From NCBI GenBank assembly GCA_029248745.1, contig JAQWIT010000008.1, positions 1-64,000 on the forward strand: a stretch of DNA of 64,000 nt. Reading direction: 5' to 3'. Of the stretch, positions 19,597 through 30,573 are shown piece by piece. A program made the position numbers and the translations under genes. The notes below the pieces were generated by a model. That model saw nothing but the letters and a program-made list of their open reading frames with translations, was not told the origin of the DNA and ran no database searches. This DNA comes from Gammaproteobacteria bacterium (lineage in GTDB: Bacteria > Pseudomonadota > Gammaproteobacteria > Nitrosococcales > Methylophagaceae). The number at the start of each line of letters is the position of its first letter. The first letter of the stretch is position 1.

Positions 19597-20787
19597 ATGT
19601 CTGAACAACATTATGAGATTGTGATTGTCGGTGGTGGTGCTGCCGGCATCAGCACGGCAGCAAGGCTGGCTAAAGAACTACCTAGTGGCAGTATTGCCAT
19701 TATTGAACCTTCAACAGAACACTATTACCAACCGATTTGGACTTTAGTCGGTGGCGGTGTAGTGCCTAAAGAAGTTTCACAAAGAGATACTGCTACCCTT
19801 ATTCCTGAAAGTTGTGAATGGATTAGAGATGCCGCTACGGGCTTTGATCCTGAAAACAATAAAATCACCACTAAAGACAGCGGTGATATTCACTACGAAT
19901 ACTTAATCGTTGCCGCTGGTTTACAGATCAACTGGACCGATATCAAAGGCCTTTCACGTAATTTAGGTAAAAAAGGCATTTGTAGTAACTATAGCTATAA
20001 ATCTCTCGACTCAACGTGGGCAAACATCCGTAATCTAGGTAAAGGCACAGCGATATTTACCCAACCTGGTAGCCCTATCAAGTGTGGTGGTGCACCGCAG
20101 AAGATCATGTATCTAGCAGAAGATTACTTCAAACGTTCAGGTCTTAGAAACCAAATCGACGTTAAATTTGTATCAGGCATGCCTGGTATCTTTGCTGTTA
20201 AGAAGTATGCTGAACAACTCAATAAAATTTGTGATACTCGAGGTATAGAACGTACCTTCAGGCATGATCTGGTCGAAGTTGATGCAGATAATAAAGTCGC
20301 TATATTTAAAGACTTAGATTCGGAAGAATTGGTGTCAATGGAATACGATATGCTGCATGTCACACCTCGCATGGGGCCACCTACTTTTATTAAGAAAAGT
20401 CGCTTGACGAATGATGCTGGTTGGATCGATGTCAATAAAGAAACAATGCAGCACACCAGCTATGACAACATCTTCGCCTGTGGTGACTGTAGCAACTTGC
20501 CTACGTCTAAAACTGCTGCTGCAATTCGTGCTCAAGTCCCTGTCATGGTCAGAAATATACTCGCTGCACGCGATAATCAGCCGTTAGTTGATCAATATGA
20601 TGGTTACACTTCCTGCCCATTAGTGACAGGCTATGGGCGTTTGATTTTGGCTGAGTTCGATTATGACTTAAACCCAAAAGAAACTTTCCCCTTTGATCAA
20701 AGTGTTGAAAGAAAGAGCATGTATATCTTGAAGAAAGATCTACTGCCCAAGTTATACTGGCACGGTATGTTAAAAGGTCGCTTTTAA
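19597..20787 (+). CDS. sqr: Sulfide:quinone oxidoreductase-like flavoprotein
   Basis: IVIVGGGAAGIS; EHYYQPIWTLVGGG; FTQPGSPIKCGGAPQKIMYLAEDY; NIFACGDCSNLPTSKTAAAI. Confidence 0.9.
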   Translation: MSEQHYEIVIVGGGAAGISTAARLAKELPSGSIAIIEPSTEHYYQPIWTLVGGGVVPKEVSQRDTATLIPESCEWIRDAATGFDPENNKITTKDSGDIHYEYLIVAAGLQINWTDIKGLSRNLGKKGICSNYSYKSLDSTWANIRNLGKGTAIFTQPGSPIKCGGAPQKIMYLAEDYFKRSGLRNQIDVKFVSGMPGIFAVKKYAEQLNKICDTRGIERTFRHDLVEVDADNKVAIFKDLDSEELVSMEYDMLHVTPRMGPPTFIKKSRLTNDAGWIDVNKETMQHTSYDNIFACGDCSNLPTSKTAAAIRAQVPVMVRNILAARDNQPLVDQYDGYTSCPLVTGYGRLILAEFDYDLNPKETFPFDQSVERKSMYILKKDLLPKLYWHGMLKGRF

Positions 20788-20847
20788 CCTTTCCTAAGCT
20801 ACTTAACATCTTATTTCAGTATGATGTTTAAAATGAAAAAAACCACT

Positions 20848-20886
20848 AATGCCAATCTGATTTATTTCAGCTTGGCATTTTTTCAT
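20848..20886 (+). terminator. Rho-independent terminator after sqr
   Basis: AATGCCAATCTGA...TTCAGCTTGGCATTTTTT. Confidence 0.7.
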
Positions 20887-20927
20887 GTCGTTGCTTCTTT
20901 GTATGTACTTAGACTAGGCCTATTGTG

Positions 20928-22634
20928 ATGAAAAGAATGTTACCCATTTTACAATGGTTACCTAATTACACGCGTCAAACTTTCTCTGGTGATATCGTTG
21001 CCGGTATCACTGTTGCCATTATGATTATCCCGCAGTCTATGGCCTATGCTTTATTAGCAGGGTTATCACCTGAAATAGGGCTTTACGCAAGCATCGTTCC
21101 CATGATGCTTTATGCGCTTTTTGGCAGCAGTCGTTATCTTGCTGTTGGTCCTGTTGCCCTTGTGTCATTGATGACTGCCAGCGTGATGGGCGGTGTGACC
21201 GCTTCAGGTCATGTTGATTATCATACCGGTGCGCTTGTGATTGCGTTATTGAGCGGAATACTCCTGCTGGTCATGAGTTTAGCTCGCTTGGGTGTCCTAG
21301 CCACACTGCTCAGCAAACCTATTCTGAGCGGCTTTACCAGTGCCGCAGCCATTATTATCGGTATGAGCCAATTGAAATATTTATTAGGCATGCACATTCC
21401 GTCTGGTTTAAACCCGGTTGAAAAATTGTATTTCGCATTAAGCCACTGGCAAGACAGTAGTTTGTTAGCGCTGTTCGTTGGGATCAGTTCTACTCTGGTT
21501 ATTCTCTTTTCTGGTCGTGTACTAAAACGGCTACTTTCCCAACTTCAGCCCTCTGTCACCCTCATTAATGTTTGCTCCAAGCTAGGTCCCTTATTTGCTG
21601 TTGCGATTTTTACCCTACTCGCATGGTTTTATAACTGGCATGAGATCTTCAATTTACGCATCGTTGGTGATATCCCCAGTGGGTTGCCAAGTTTTGGTAT
21701 GCCCATTATTGATCGGGATTTATTTTGGGAGTTGTTGGGCCCAGCCATCTTAATCGCCTTGGTTGGTACTATTGAAAGTATTTCTGTTGCTAAATCACTT
21801 GCGAGTAAGGAAAGAGAAAAAATTGAACCCAACCGTGAGTTGTTTGGTTTGGGTATGGCTAATTTAGGGGCTTCATTTACGGGTGCTTATCCTATTACAG
21901 GTGGTTTGAGTCGTTCAATTGTCAATTACAGCGCCGGCGCGCAAACCCCTTTTGCCTCTATTTTCACTGGCCTCATCGTGCTGGTTGTCGTTCTGTTCCT
22001 CACTTCTTGGTTTTATTTTCTGCCTCTAGCTGTTTTATCTTCTATTGTTATCATTGCTGTGACAAAACTTTTTGATATGAAGGGGTTTATGGAGATCTGG
22101 CGTTACAATAAGGGTGATGCCATTTCAATGTTGGTGACTTTTGTTGTTGTCCTGTTTAGGGGGGTCGAATTAGGTATTTTTGTTGGCGTCGTTTTATCGG
22201 TGCTATTTTTCTTATTCCGGACAAGCCAACCTCATGTCGCTGTTTTAGGCCGTGTCGAGCATGGCCATTTTCGCAATGTCTTGCGCTACGACACAAAAGG
22301 CCCTTCTAATTTGCTCGCCCTCCGTATCGATGAAAGCCTATTTTTTGTTAATGCGAGTTACATCGAAAATTTAATTTCAGAGAAAATGTCTACTCACCCA
22401 GAGATCGAACATCTTATTTTAGTTTGTAGTGGTATCAACTTTATCGATAGTAGCGCCTTGGAAACGCTTGAGCATTTGTCTGAGGCATTAAAAGAAGCAG
22501 GGATAAGTATTCACCTTGCCGAAGTGAAAGGGCCCGTTATGGACAAACTCTCGCACACTCACTTTATACAAAACCTCACTGGCCAAGTTTTTTTAAGTAC
22601 AGAAGATGCTTTTTCATCTTTGGCAAGTAAATAA
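20928..22634 (+). CDS. SulP family inorganic anion (sulfate) transporter with STAS domain
   Basis: GDIVAGITVAIMIIPQSMAYALLAGLSPEIGLYAS; C-terminal STAS IDSSALETLEHL. Confidence 0.92.
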   Translation: MKRMLPILQWLPNYTRQTFSGDIVAGITVAIMIIPQSMAYALLAGLSPEIGLYASIVPMMLYALFGSSRYLAVGPVALVSLMTASVMGGVTASGHVDYHTGALVIALLSGILLLVMSLARLGVLATLLSKPILSGFTSAAAIIIGMSQLKYLLGMHIPSGLNPVEKLYFALSHWQDSSLLALFVGISSTLVILFSGRVLKRLLSQLQPSVTLINVCSKLGPLFAVAIFTLLAWFYNWHEIFNLRIVGDIPSGLPSFGMPIIDRDLFWELLGPAILIALVGTIESISVAKSLASKEREKIEPNRELFGLGMANLGASFTGAYPITGGLSRSIVNYSAGAQTPFASIFTGLIVLVVVLFLTSWFYFLPLAVLSSIVIIAVTKLFDMKGFMEIWRYNKGDAISMLVTFVVVLFRGVELGIFVGVVLSVLFFLFRTSQPHVAVLGRVEHGHFRNVLRYDTKGPSNLLALRIDESLFFVNASYIENLISEKMSTHPEIEHLILVCSGINFIDSSALETLEHLSEALKEAGISIHLAEVKGPVMDKLSHTHFIQNLTGQVFLSTEDAFSSLASK

Positions 22635-22660
22635 AAAAGCCCTTCATAAAGAAGGGCCAA
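22632..22660 (-). terminator. Terminator for ompW (minus strand)
   Basis: On minus strand GCCCTTC-TTTAT-GAAGGGC followed by TTTTTTAT. Confidence 0.7.
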
Positions 22661-22708
22661 ATGGGGGTTGATATTTCACTCCAACATTCGCCAGAGTAAT
22701 TCTGGCTT

Positions 22709-23386
22709 TTAAAACCGTCGGCCTATACCAATGCCGTATACAAAAGGGTTTATCTCAGTATTAATGTTCGCGGTGTTAACCAGATTAATACCGCTGAACC
22801 GTGCTTCTGTCTGGATATCAATATATTTAACGTCCAGGTTAGCAAACCAATCTTGGTTTATATCTATATCGATGCCTGCTTGTGCCGCCAGCCCCCAAGA
22901 GGCATCAAGCTTAACTTTAGCGCCCGGTTGATCGAGTACACCGGAAACACTTTCATCAAAGAAGTGGGTGTAATTCACGCCCAAGCCGACATAAGGGCGG
23001 ACAGTTGCGTTAGGCAAAAAATGATATTGCAGTGTTAGCGTGGAAGGTAGGACCATTGCATCAATCACTTTGCCTAAGCCAAGGCCTGAAGGTACACCAC
23101 GACTATCAACATCGTGTTGTGAATAAGCCAAGATAAGTTCTAACCCCCAATATGGACTCAACATATAGGTGATGTCTAATTCAGGTACCGTATCTTCGTT
23201 TACGGAAACACCTTCACCTAAATTAGCCGCGCCTGTATAAAGGTCGCCGCTATCGTCATTCGGATTCACATCGATAATACGTCCCCGTACAAGCCAGTCT
23301 CCTGCTTCGTAGGCCAACGCTGTCTGTATTGGCCCACTCATTACTATTCCTGTAATACAGGCATAGGCCAATTTTCTTAACCTCAT
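22709..23386 (-). CDS. ompW: OmpW family outer membrane protein
   Basis: YMLSPYWGLELILAYS; LTLQYHFLPNATVRPYVGLGVNYTHFF; C-terminal GIGIGRRF. Confidence 0.9.
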   Translation of the reverse strand: MRLRKLAYACITGIVMSGPIQTALAYEAGDWLVRGRIIDVNPNDDSGDLYTGAANLGEGVSVNEDTVPELDITYMLSPYWGLELILAYSQHDVDSRGVPSGLGLGKVIDAMVLPSTLTLQYHFLPNATVRPYVGLGVNYTHFFDESVSGVLDQPGAKVKLDASWGLAAQAGIDIDINQDWFANLDVKYIDIQTEARFSGINLVNTANINTEINPFVYGIGIGRRF

Positions 23387-23451
23387 TCTATCTCCTAAAA
23401 CTCTTGTTTTTACGTTTTGGGGATAGCTTACCGAGATGTTGGTTTTTCACA

Positions 23452-23465
23452 TTGACATAGATCAA
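23452..23465. promoter_or_regulatory. FNR/ANR-type site upstream of ompW
   Basis: TTGAC-ATAG-ATCAA, one mismatch from TTGATNNNNATCAA, about 66-80 bp 5' of the ompW start. Confidence 0.6.
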
Positions 23466-23500
23466 GTGAACAGCTGTTTTTTGATTTTCTAACTAATTTG

Positions 23501-24256
23501 TTAGCCGCACAATGCTTGTAATCTTTCAATTTCAGCTAATGACACGACTTTACCTTCTGTTTTAATTAGGCCGTCATCTTGAAACTTGGTGAAAACACGA
23601 CTAATGGTTTCTACTGCGAGTCCTAAGTGATTCGCTATATCACTACGTGACATTGTCAACACAAATTGTTTTGCTGAAAAACCGCGCAATTCAAAGCGTT
23701 TAGAAAGCGACAGCAAATAAGTCGCTAATTTTTCTTCTGATGTTTTCTTGCCAAGCAACAGCATGAAGTTTTTATCGCCCGCTAATTCTTTGCTCAACCT
23801 GTTAAGCAACTGAGATTGTAGCCGAGGCAATTTTTCACCAAGTGCTTGTACTTTTTGATATGGCAAGGCACAAATACTACTGGTTTCTAGCGCTACTGCT
23901 GATGATTGGTAAGAGGGCATATGTAACGCCTCCAAACCAACAAACTCACCTGGGAAATAAAACCCTGTGACTTGTTCTCGACCATTGCTGGTCGAAATCA
24001 TTGTTTTAAAAGAGCCGGAGCGCACAACAAACAAAGTACTAAAAGCTTCTGTAGCGGTAAATAAGCTTTGTTTGGCTTGATAATTTCCACTACGCATTAC
24101 AATTTCATCTAGCAATAGCAAATCGTCTCGATGCAGGCCGAGAGGTAAGCAAAGTCTGTATAATGAACAGTCCTCGCATGCAATTTGCTGCTCCTGTTCT
24201 CTTTTGGCTAAATCTTCGATTAATGGTTGAATATTGCTAGTTTGTGACATTGTCAC
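23501..24256 (-). CDS. FNR-type Crp family transcriptional regulator
   Basis: N-terminal [10 protein letters not shown] cysteine cluster; cNMP-fold; [32 protein letters not shown]. Confidence 0.9.
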   Translation of the reverse strand: MTMSQTSNIQPLIEDLAKREQEQQIACEDCSLYRLCLPLGLHRDDLLLLDEIVMRSGNYQAKQSLFTATEAFSTLFVVRSGSFKTMISTSNGREQVTGFYFPGEFVGLEALHMPSYQSSAVALETSSICALPYQKVQALGEKLPRLQSQLLNRLSKELAGDKNFMLLLGKKTSEEKLATYLLSLSKRFELRGFSAKQFVLTMSRSDIANHLGLAVETISRVFTKFQDDGLIKTEGKVVSLAEIERLQALCG

Positions 24257-24354
24257 TTCTCATCCTGACACTAATTCACTATGATACCCTTCAAACCAAT
24301 TGCTTAAACAGTTATCATTGTTTATTACTATTTATCAATGCGCTAGGACACACC

Positions 24355-24948
24355 ATGACAACTCGCACCGCCACCGTTGCGCGTAATACACTTGAAACAC
24401 AAATCGAGGTTGCTATCAATCTTGATGGACAAGGCCAATTCAGTGCTGAAACAGGTGTTCCTTTCCTTGACCACATGATGGAACAAATTGCCCGTCACGG
24501 CCTATTCGATTTAACGATTAAAGCCAATGGTGACTTAGAAATAGACGCTCACCACACTGTCGAAGATATTGGTATCACACTAGGCCAGGCTTTTAAAAAG
24601 GCGGTTGGTGATAAAAAAGGTGTAATCCGTTACGGCCACAGCTATGTGCCTTTAGACGAGGCTTTGAGTCGCGTTGTTTTAGATTTATCAGGTCGGCCTG
24701 GTATTGAATATGATGTGTCCTTTATCCGCGATAAGATCGGTGGGTTCGATGTCGACTTGTTCTATGAGTTTTTCCAGGGCTTTGTGAACCACGCGGGTGT
24801 CAGTTTACACATTGATAATTTGAAAGGACGTAATGCGCATCACATTGCTGAAACGATGTTTAAAGCATTTGGTCGTGCTTTACGTATGGCGGTCACTTTA
24901 GATGAACGTGCACTTGGTCAAATGCCATCAACAAAAGGCAGCCTTTAA
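24355..24948 (+). CDS. hisB: Imidazoleglycerol-phosphate dehydratase
   Basis: [36 protein letters not shown]. Confidence 0.95.
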   Translation: MTTRTATVARNTLETQIEVAINLDGQGQFSAETGVPFLDHMMEQIARHGLFDLTIKANGDLEIDAHHTVEDIGITLGQAFKKAVGDKKGVIRYGHSYVPLDEALSRVVLDLSGRPGIEYDVSFIRDKIGGFDVDLFYEFFQGFVNHAGVSLHIDNLKGRNAHHIAETMFKAFGRALRMAVTLDERALGQMPSTKGSL

Positions 24949-25017
24949 TTAAAAAGACGTTATCGTCGATTTTTTTAAGCACGTAAAACACAAAATGTTA
25001 ACTCAGATAGGTTTGGT

Positions 25018-25659
25018 ATGCGTCACGTAGCGGTGATTGATTATGGTATGGGCAATTTACGCTCTGTTTCTAAAGCGTTAGAAACGGTTTCGGAAAGTGC
25101 TGAGATCCATATAACGTCTGATCCAAAACACATTCTAGATGCAGACCACATTGTCTTCCCTGGTGTTGGGGCTATGCGTGATTGTGTCTCAGAACTCAGA
25201 CGTTTGGGCCTTGATGATGTCATTCGCGAAGCAAGCCAAACAAAGCCTTTCTTAGGTATTTGCTTAGGCATGCAAGCTTTGCTTAGTTATAGTGAAGAAA
25301 ACAATGGCGTCACTGCTTTGGACATTGTACCTGGCCAAGTTCGTCATTTTGATACCCAACGTGAACGATCAGGTAATGACTTCAAAGTGCCGCATATGGG
25401 GTGGAATGAAGTCAGGCAAAACATTTCACACCCCCTTTGGCAAAAGATTGATGATGCAAGTCGTTTCTACTTTGTTCATAGTTTTTATGTTGATCCGACA
25501 GACGCTGGTGTGATTGCTGGTACGAGCCGATATCAACATGAATTTAGTGCTGCTTTGAGCCAAGAAAATGTGTTTGCTGTGCAATTTCACCCAGAAAAAA
25601 GTCAGTCTGCTGGATTACAATTGCTTAAGAATTTTTTAAACTGGGACGGACAATCCTAA
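25018..25659 (+). CDS. hisH: Imidazole glycerol phosphate synthase subunit HisH
   Basis: [30 protein letters not shown]. Confidence 0.95.
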   Translation: MRHVAVIDYGMGNLRSVSKALETVSESAEIHITSDPKHILDADHIVFPGVGAMRDCVSELRRLGLDDVIREASQTKPFLGICLGMQALLSYSEENNGVTALDIVPGQVRHFDTQRERSGNDFKVPHMGWNEVRQNISHPLWQKIDDASRFYFVHSFYVDPTDAGVIAGTSRYQHEFSAALSQENVFAVQFHPEKSQSAGLQLLKNFLNWDGQS

Positions 25660-25685
25660 ATCATGAACAAAATGGAGACATTGTT

Positions 25686-26438
25686 ATGTTGTTAATTCCT
25701 GCCATTGATCTTAAAGAAGGACACTGTGTCCGTCTAAGACAAGGTCGAATGGAAGACAATACCGTTTTTTCTAAAGATCCTGTCGCTGTTGCCGAACAGT
25801 GGGTCGATGCAGGTGCTAAGCGGTTACATATCGTTGATTTGGATGGTGCTTTCGCCGGCAAACCGGTCAATGCCGGTGTTGTTAATGACATCTGCAGTAC
25901 TTTCCCTGATCTTGATGTACAAGTCGGAGGTGGTATTCGTGATGAAGATACCATTCAAACCTACCTTGAAGCCGGTGTTCGTTACACTATTATTGGTACC
26001 AAAGCGATTAATGCGCCGCACTTTATTGGTGATGTCTGTGCTGAATTTCCTGGCCATATTATTGTCGGTTTAGATGCAAAAGACGGCAAAGTCGCCATTG
26101 ATGGCTGGTCAAAACTATCTCATCATGACGTAACAGATATCGCACAACAATTTGAACAGGATGGTGTCGAAGCGATTATCTACACAGATATTAGCCGCGA
26201 TGGCATGATGCAAGGTGTTAACTTAGAGTCGACACGTGATCTCGCTCGAGCTATCCATATTCCTGTTATCGCTTCTGGTGGTGTCACCGATTACGACGAC
26301 GTTAAAGCACTATGCCATTACGAAAGTGAAGGTGTGATGGGTGCCATTGTTGGACGTGCCATTTATGAGGGCACTATTGATTTAGCAAAAGCACAGGCAC
26401 TGGCCGATCGTTTAAACCCACCCCAAAGTCATACTTAA
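25686..26438 (+). CDS. hisA: ProFAR isomerase HisA
   Basis: [44 protein letters not shown]. Confidence 0.95.
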   Translation: MLLIPAIDLKEGHCVRLRQGRMEDNTVFSKDPVAVAEQWVDAGAKRLHIVDLDGAFAGKPVNAGVVNDICSTFPDLDVQVGGGIRDEDTIQTYLEAGVRYTIIGTKAINAPHFIGDVCAEFPGHIIVGLDAKDGKVAIDGWSKLSHHDVTDIAQQFEQDGVEAIIYTDISRDGMMQGVNLESTRDLARAIHIPVIASGGVTDYDDVKALCHYESEGVMGAIVGRAIYEGTIDLAKAQALADRLNPPQSHT

Positions 26439-26441
26439 ATA

Positions 26442-27215
26442 ATGGGCCTCGCTAAACGCATTATTCCTTGCCTTGACGTTGATAATGGCCGTGTTGTCAA
26501 AGGCGTGCAATTTGTCGATATCCGTGATGCCGGCGATCCGGTAGAAATTGCAAAACGTTATGATCAGCAAGGTGCTGACGAGCTCACTTTCTTGGACATT
26601 ACGGCAACGCATGATAATCGCGATACGATTGTGCATGTCGTTGAAGCTGTAGCAAGCCAAGTCTTCATACCTCTAACAGTCGGTGGTGGTATCAGACAAT
26701 TAGCGGATATTCGCCGAATGCTCAATGCCGGTGCCGATAAGGTCGGGATTAATTCTGCCGCTATAAGTAATCCCGAATTCGTACGTGAAGCCGCTGAAAA
26801 ATTTGGCTCACAGTGTATCGTTGTCGCGATTGATGCTAAACGTGTTTCAGACCAAGATGAAGCCGATAAATGGGAAATTTTTACTCATGGTGGTCGCAAA
26901 CCAACGGGAATTGATGCCGTTGAGTGGGCAAAAAAAATGGTAACTTATGGTGGCGGAGAAATTTTGTTAACCAGTATGGACCGTGATGGGACTAAGTCCG
27001 GTTTTGATCTCGCTTTAACCCGTGCGGTAAGCCAAGCAGTTAATGTACCTGTTATTGCCTCTGGTGGTGTCGGTGAGTTACAAGATTTAACTGATGGCGT
27101 AAAACTGGGGGAGGCAGATGCTGTCTTAGCGGCCAGTATCTTCCATTTTGGCGAACATACCGTTGGTGAAGCTAAACAACAAATGGCCCGCCAAGGCATC
27201 GAGGTAAGACTATGA
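26442..27215 (+). CDS. hisF: Imidazole glycerol phosphate synthase subunit HisF
   Basis: [36 protein letters not shown]. Confidence 0.96.
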   Translation: MGLAKRIIPCLDVDNGRVVKGVQFVDIRDAGDPVEIAKRYDQQGADELTFLDITATHDNRDTIVHVVEAVASQVFIPLTVGGGIRQLADIRRMLNAGADKVGINSAAISNPEFVREAAEKFGSQCIVVAIDAKRVSDQDEADKWEIFTHGGRKPTGIDAVEWAKKMVTYGGGEILLTSMDRDGTKSGFDLALTRAVSQAVNVPVIASGGVGELQDLTDGVKLGEADAVLAASIFHFGEHTVGEAKQQMARQGIEVRL

Positions 27216-27595
27216 GTGATTGGCTTGATCAAGTGAAATGGAATGATGATGGTCTCGTGCCTGTCATCGCACAAGAAACGGTGACAGGGCAAGTCTTGAC
27301 ACTTGCCTGGATGAACCGAGAATCTTTGGCACTTACTCTCGAAACTGGCCATGCTGTTTACTGGTCGCGATCTCGCCAAAAACTTTGGCATAAAGGAGAA
27401 ACATCCGGCCATCAGCAGCAAGTGAAATCAATCCGAATTGATTGCGATTATGATGCTGTCTTGCTAGAAGTCGAACAGCTAGGTGGGATAGCTTGCCATA
27501 CAGGTCGTCATCATTGTTTTTATTTGCGTTTCGAAAATAATGAGTGGGTCAGCGCTGATCCCGTATTAAAAGATCCTAAAGAGATATACTCATGA
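27212..27595 (+). CDS. hisI: Phosphoribosyl-AMP cyclohydrolase
   Basis: [45 protein letters not shown]. Confidence 0.95.
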   Translation: MSDWLDQVKWNDDGLVPVIAQETVTGQVLTLAWMNRESLALTLETGHAVYWSRSRQKLWHKGETSGHQQQVKSIRIDCDYDAVLLEVEQLGGIACHTGRHHCFYLRFENNEWVSADPVLKDPKEIYS

Positions 27596-27918
27596 ATGAT
27601 GATGTATTACGCCAGTTAGCGGCTGTTTTAGAAGCTCGTAAATCCGCCGATCCCGATAGTTCTTACGTTGCCAGTTTATACCATGCTGGCACTGACAAAA
27701 TCCTGAAAAAGCTGGGTGAAGAGGCCACTGAAACAGTGATTGCTGGTAAAGGCGGCGATCGTGATGAAATCATTTATGAAACTGCCGATTTATGGTTTCA
27801 CAGTCTTGTCTTATTAGCCCACTATAAAATAGAACCTCAAACTATTTTAGATGAGTTAGATCGCCGGTTTGGTTTATCGGGGCTCGAGGAAAAGGCGAAT
27901 AGAGCCCCTGATGACTGA
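27592..27918 (+). CDS. hisE: Phosphoribosyl-ATP pyrophosphatase
   Basis: [30 protein letters not shown]. Confidence 0.95.
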   Translation: MNDDVLRQLAAVLEARKSADPDSSYVASLYHAGTDKILKKLGEEATETVIAGKGGDRDEIIYETADLWFHSLVLLAHYKIEPQTILDELDRRFGLSGLEEKANRAPDD

Positions 27919-28249
27919 TTGCCTTTTTTGTAGGATTGTCGCCGGTGAAATTCCTGCTGAGATCGTTTATGAAGATGAACAAATCTTAGTTTTTAAGGAT
28001 ATTAATCCTCGTGCAGCTGTTCATTTATTAGCGATTCCTAAAATACATCTGACTTGTTTGGAAGAGATAACGAGCGAGCATCAAATGTTGATAGGGCATA
28101 TAATGGTGCAATTACCCCACTTAGCACGCGCTCAGGGTTTACCTGATGGATTTAGGGCGATTATCAATAGCGGGCCTGGCGGTGGGCAAGAAGTAGGGCA
28201 TTTACACGTACATTTACTGGGTGGCGAAGGCCTTCCTGGTTTTAATTAG
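27911..28249 (+). CDS. HIT family (HinT-like) protein
   Basis: [27 protein letters not shown]; start reassigned to ATG at 27911. Confidence 0.92.
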   Translation: MTDCLFCRIVAGEIPAEIVYEDEQILVFKDINPRAAVHLLAIPKIHLTCLEEITSEHQMLIGHIMVQLPHLARAQGLPDGFRAIINSGPGGGQEVGHLHVHLLGGEGLPGFN

Positions 28250-28258
28250 GAGAACATC

Positions 28259-28501
28259 ATGGGATTTGGCGGTATTAGTATTTGGCAATTACTGATTGTC
28301 TTGGCCATTGTTATTTTATTATTTGGCACTAAAAAGCTTCGCTCTATGGGTGGTGATTTAGGCAGTGCCATTAAGAGCTTCAAACAGTCTGTCCGTGAAG
28401 GTGAAGATGAAGTTAACAATAAAGGTGACTCTACACTAGAGCATACCAGCGGTGAAGACGCATCAGTACAACAAACAGAAAAAGATAAGCAGTCGAGCTA
28501 A
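28259..28501 (+). CDS. tatA: Sec-independent translocase TatA
   Basis: [37 protein letters not shown]. Confidence 0.95.
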   Translation: MGFGGISIWQLLIVLAIVILLFGTKKLRSMGGDLGSAIKSFKQSVREGEDEVNNKGDSTLEHTSGEDASVQQTEKDKQSS

Positions 28502-28570
28502 ACCAAATCAATCTGCTTGTTAGCTATTTTAGCTACCACATTTTGATTTCACTTTCTCTCGCAGACTATT

Positions 28571-28951
28571 ATGTTTGATATTGGCTTTTGGGAAATATTA
28601 ATGATTGCTGTCGTTGCTTTGATCGTAGTTGGTCCTGAGCGAATGCCCCGACTCATTAGAGTAACTGGTCTGTGGATCGGTAAAGCCAGTGCGTCGATTC
28701 AATCCGTTCGTAATGAAATTTCTCGCGAGCTAAATGCTGAAGAATTACGAAACTCCATTTCAGAACAAATTTCTGATCCAACTGACGCTGCTGAACGTTA
28801 TCTTTTCCCTGAGGATGCTGAGAAGAAACCCAGCTATGTTGAAGCAGAACCTGTTGATGACGCCATTGTCGCAATCAATGATGATCCTGCAGAAGCATTA
28901 GATATCACGGCCGAAGATAAGCCGACAGATAAAGATAATTATGGCAACTGA
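28571..28951 (+). CDS. tatB: Sec-independent translocase TatB
   Basis: MFDIGFWEILMIAVVALIVVGPERMPRLIR. Confidence 0.95.
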   Translation: MFDIGFWEILMIAVVALIVVGPERMPRLIRVTGLWIGKASASIQSVRNEISRELNAEELRNSISEQISDPTDAAERYLFPEDAEKKPSYVEAEPVDDAIVAINDDPAEALDITAEDKPTDKDNYGN

Positions 28952-29705
28952 AAATCAGCAACAGCTGGTTTCTCACCTTATTGAGTTACGAGACAGGCTA
29001 CTACGCGGCATTCTGGCAGTTTTGGTAATTGCTGTTGTCTTATTGCCATTCTCTAATGATCTTTATCATTTCCTTGCTGAGCCCTTACTGAGCCATTTAC
29101 CTGAGAGCAGCACCATGATTGCGACAGAAGTCGCTTCACCCTTTTTAACACCTTTTAAATTAACATTATGTACTGCGATCATGTTGGCCATTCCGGTTCT
29201 ATTATTCCAATTATGGGGATTTGTGGCGCCTGGATTGTATGACAATGAAAAACGTATTATCTTTCCCTTATTATTTGCCAGTACAACTTTGTTTTTTTTA
29301 GGCATTCTCTTCGCCTACTTTGTTGTATTCCCATTAGTCTTCGGCTTTTTAACACAAGCAGCGCCTGAAGGTGTTGCCGTCATGACTGATATCAGCAGTT
29401 ATTTAGACTTTGTCTTAAAGCTGTTTTTTGCCTTTGGTTTTGCTTTTGAAGTGCCTATTGCAACACTGTTGCTAATTTGGGCTGGAATTTCTACTGTAGA
29501 AAGCTTGAGTGATAAACGGCCTTATATTATTGTCGGGGCTTTTGTAATTGGGATGTTATTAACACCACCCGATGTGATTTCTCAGACATTGTTGGCTGTA
29601 CCTGTCTGGTTATTATTTGAATTGGGCTTGTTTTGTTCTCGTTGGTTACCTAAAAAAGCAGACTCAGAGAGCGAAGACAAGGGTGTAACAGAAGCAGAAC
29701 GCTAA
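28941..29705 (+). CDS. tatC: Sec-independent translocase TatC
   Basis: LVSHLIELRDRLLRG; FWGFVAPGLY-type region; multi-TM. Confidence 0.96.
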   Translation: MATENQQQLVSHLIELRDRLLRGILAVLVIAVVLLPFSNDLYHFLAEPLLSHLPESSTMIATEVASPFLTPFKLTLCTAIMLAIPVLLFQLWGFVAPGLYDNEKRIIFPLLFASTTLFFLGILFAYFVVFPLVFGFLTQAAPEGVAVMTDISSYLDFVLKLFFAFGFAFEVPIATLLLIWAGISTVESLSDKRPYIIVGAFVIGMLLTPPDVISQTLLAVPVWLLFELGLFCSRWLPKKADSESEDKGVTEAER

Positions 29706-30043
29706 GTATAACGCAGTCGCGGACCGTATTCTAATGATAATAAAGTTTCATCTGCTCTAATTTCTCTTGGGAAACGAGCACCAGAAATTTTCGCGGCGTG
29801 AATACTCGCCCCTTCGAAATTGATACATTTAGAAAAATCGACGCCTCTTAAATCTGATTGTCGAAAGTAACTGTCCGAGAAGTCCAAACCGTCCGCATTG
29901 AGCTGTTGTAAATTAATATGTCTAAAATCACAGCCCTTCAGATCTACCGTTTCTCCTGCAGCAATGCGTTGGTTAAACTCATCTATCTTGCCTATCCGTA
30001 GTAGACGGTATAACGGGTCATCTGAAATCCTTGGACCGGCCAT
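29702..30043 (-). CDS. Pentapeptide repeat-like protein
   Basis: LKGCDFRHINLQQLNADGLDFSDSYFRQSDLRGVDFSKCINFEGASI. Confidence 0.75.
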   Translation of the reverse strand: MAGPRISDDPLYRLLRIGKIDEFNQRIAAGETVDLKGCDFRHINLQQLNADGLDFSDSYFRQSDLRGVDFSKCINFEGASIHAAKISGARFPREIRADETLLSLEYGPRLRYT

Positions 30044-30047
30044 TTCT

Positions 30048-30158
30048 CTATTCCTGTTTAGATAGTGATATCAATAGTAGCACCAAAGATTCACCTTGGG
30101 CCAATGGGTTCGTTAATGTTGATTGATTACTGAACGGCGATATTCCTGGAATTTCCAT
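30048..30158 (-). CDS. Putative 36-aa small protein
   Basis: MEIPGISPFSNQSTLTNPLAQGESLVLLLISLSKQE* with GAGGAG RBS about 7 nt upstream; not in the ORF track. Confidence 0.4.
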   Translation of the reverse strand: MEIPGISPFSNQSTLTNPLAQGESLVLLLISLSKQE

Positions 30159-30330
30159 TTTACGCTCCTCTATTTAATGAATGGCATAACGCCACAACGC
30201 ATTGTGACGTAGTTTCATTGACACTATTTGTGACTGTCTTAGCATTTTTAGAACAATAAAATGTTGTGAAAAACAGACAATATTTACTGTAAGATACAAT
30301 TTATCTTGTTTACCCGTTACGGAGTCCTGC

Positions 30331-30570
30331 ATGGCCATTAAGCAAAAGATTATCGATGAAATCGAAGTTTTGTTACGTTACAACTTAGATACGACCTATG
30401 AAGGCATTAAGATCCACCGTGATGCTCGAGAAGCATTACGTGATGCAGCAAAACGTTTATTTGATAAAGGCTTAATTACGCAGGAAGATGGGGGATATTT
30501 AACTGATTTAGGCCATGAAGCTGCAGAACATACACAGGCTGCTATTGCGATAATACTGCCTAGGGCTTAG
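30331..30570 (+). CDS. TIGR02647-like small conserved protein
   Basis: 79 aa MAIKQKIIDEIEVLLRYNLDTTYEGIKIHRDA... Confidence 0.65.
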   Translation: MAIKQKIIDEIEVLLRYNLDTTYEGIKIHRDAREALRDAAKRLFDKGLITQEDGGYLTDLGHEAAEHTQAAIAIILPRA

Positions 30571-30573
30571 CGG

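Noticed and set aside
26945-27421. 158-aa minus-strand ORF over hisF/hisI
   Set aside because: Antisense to conserved his genes; no domain signature.
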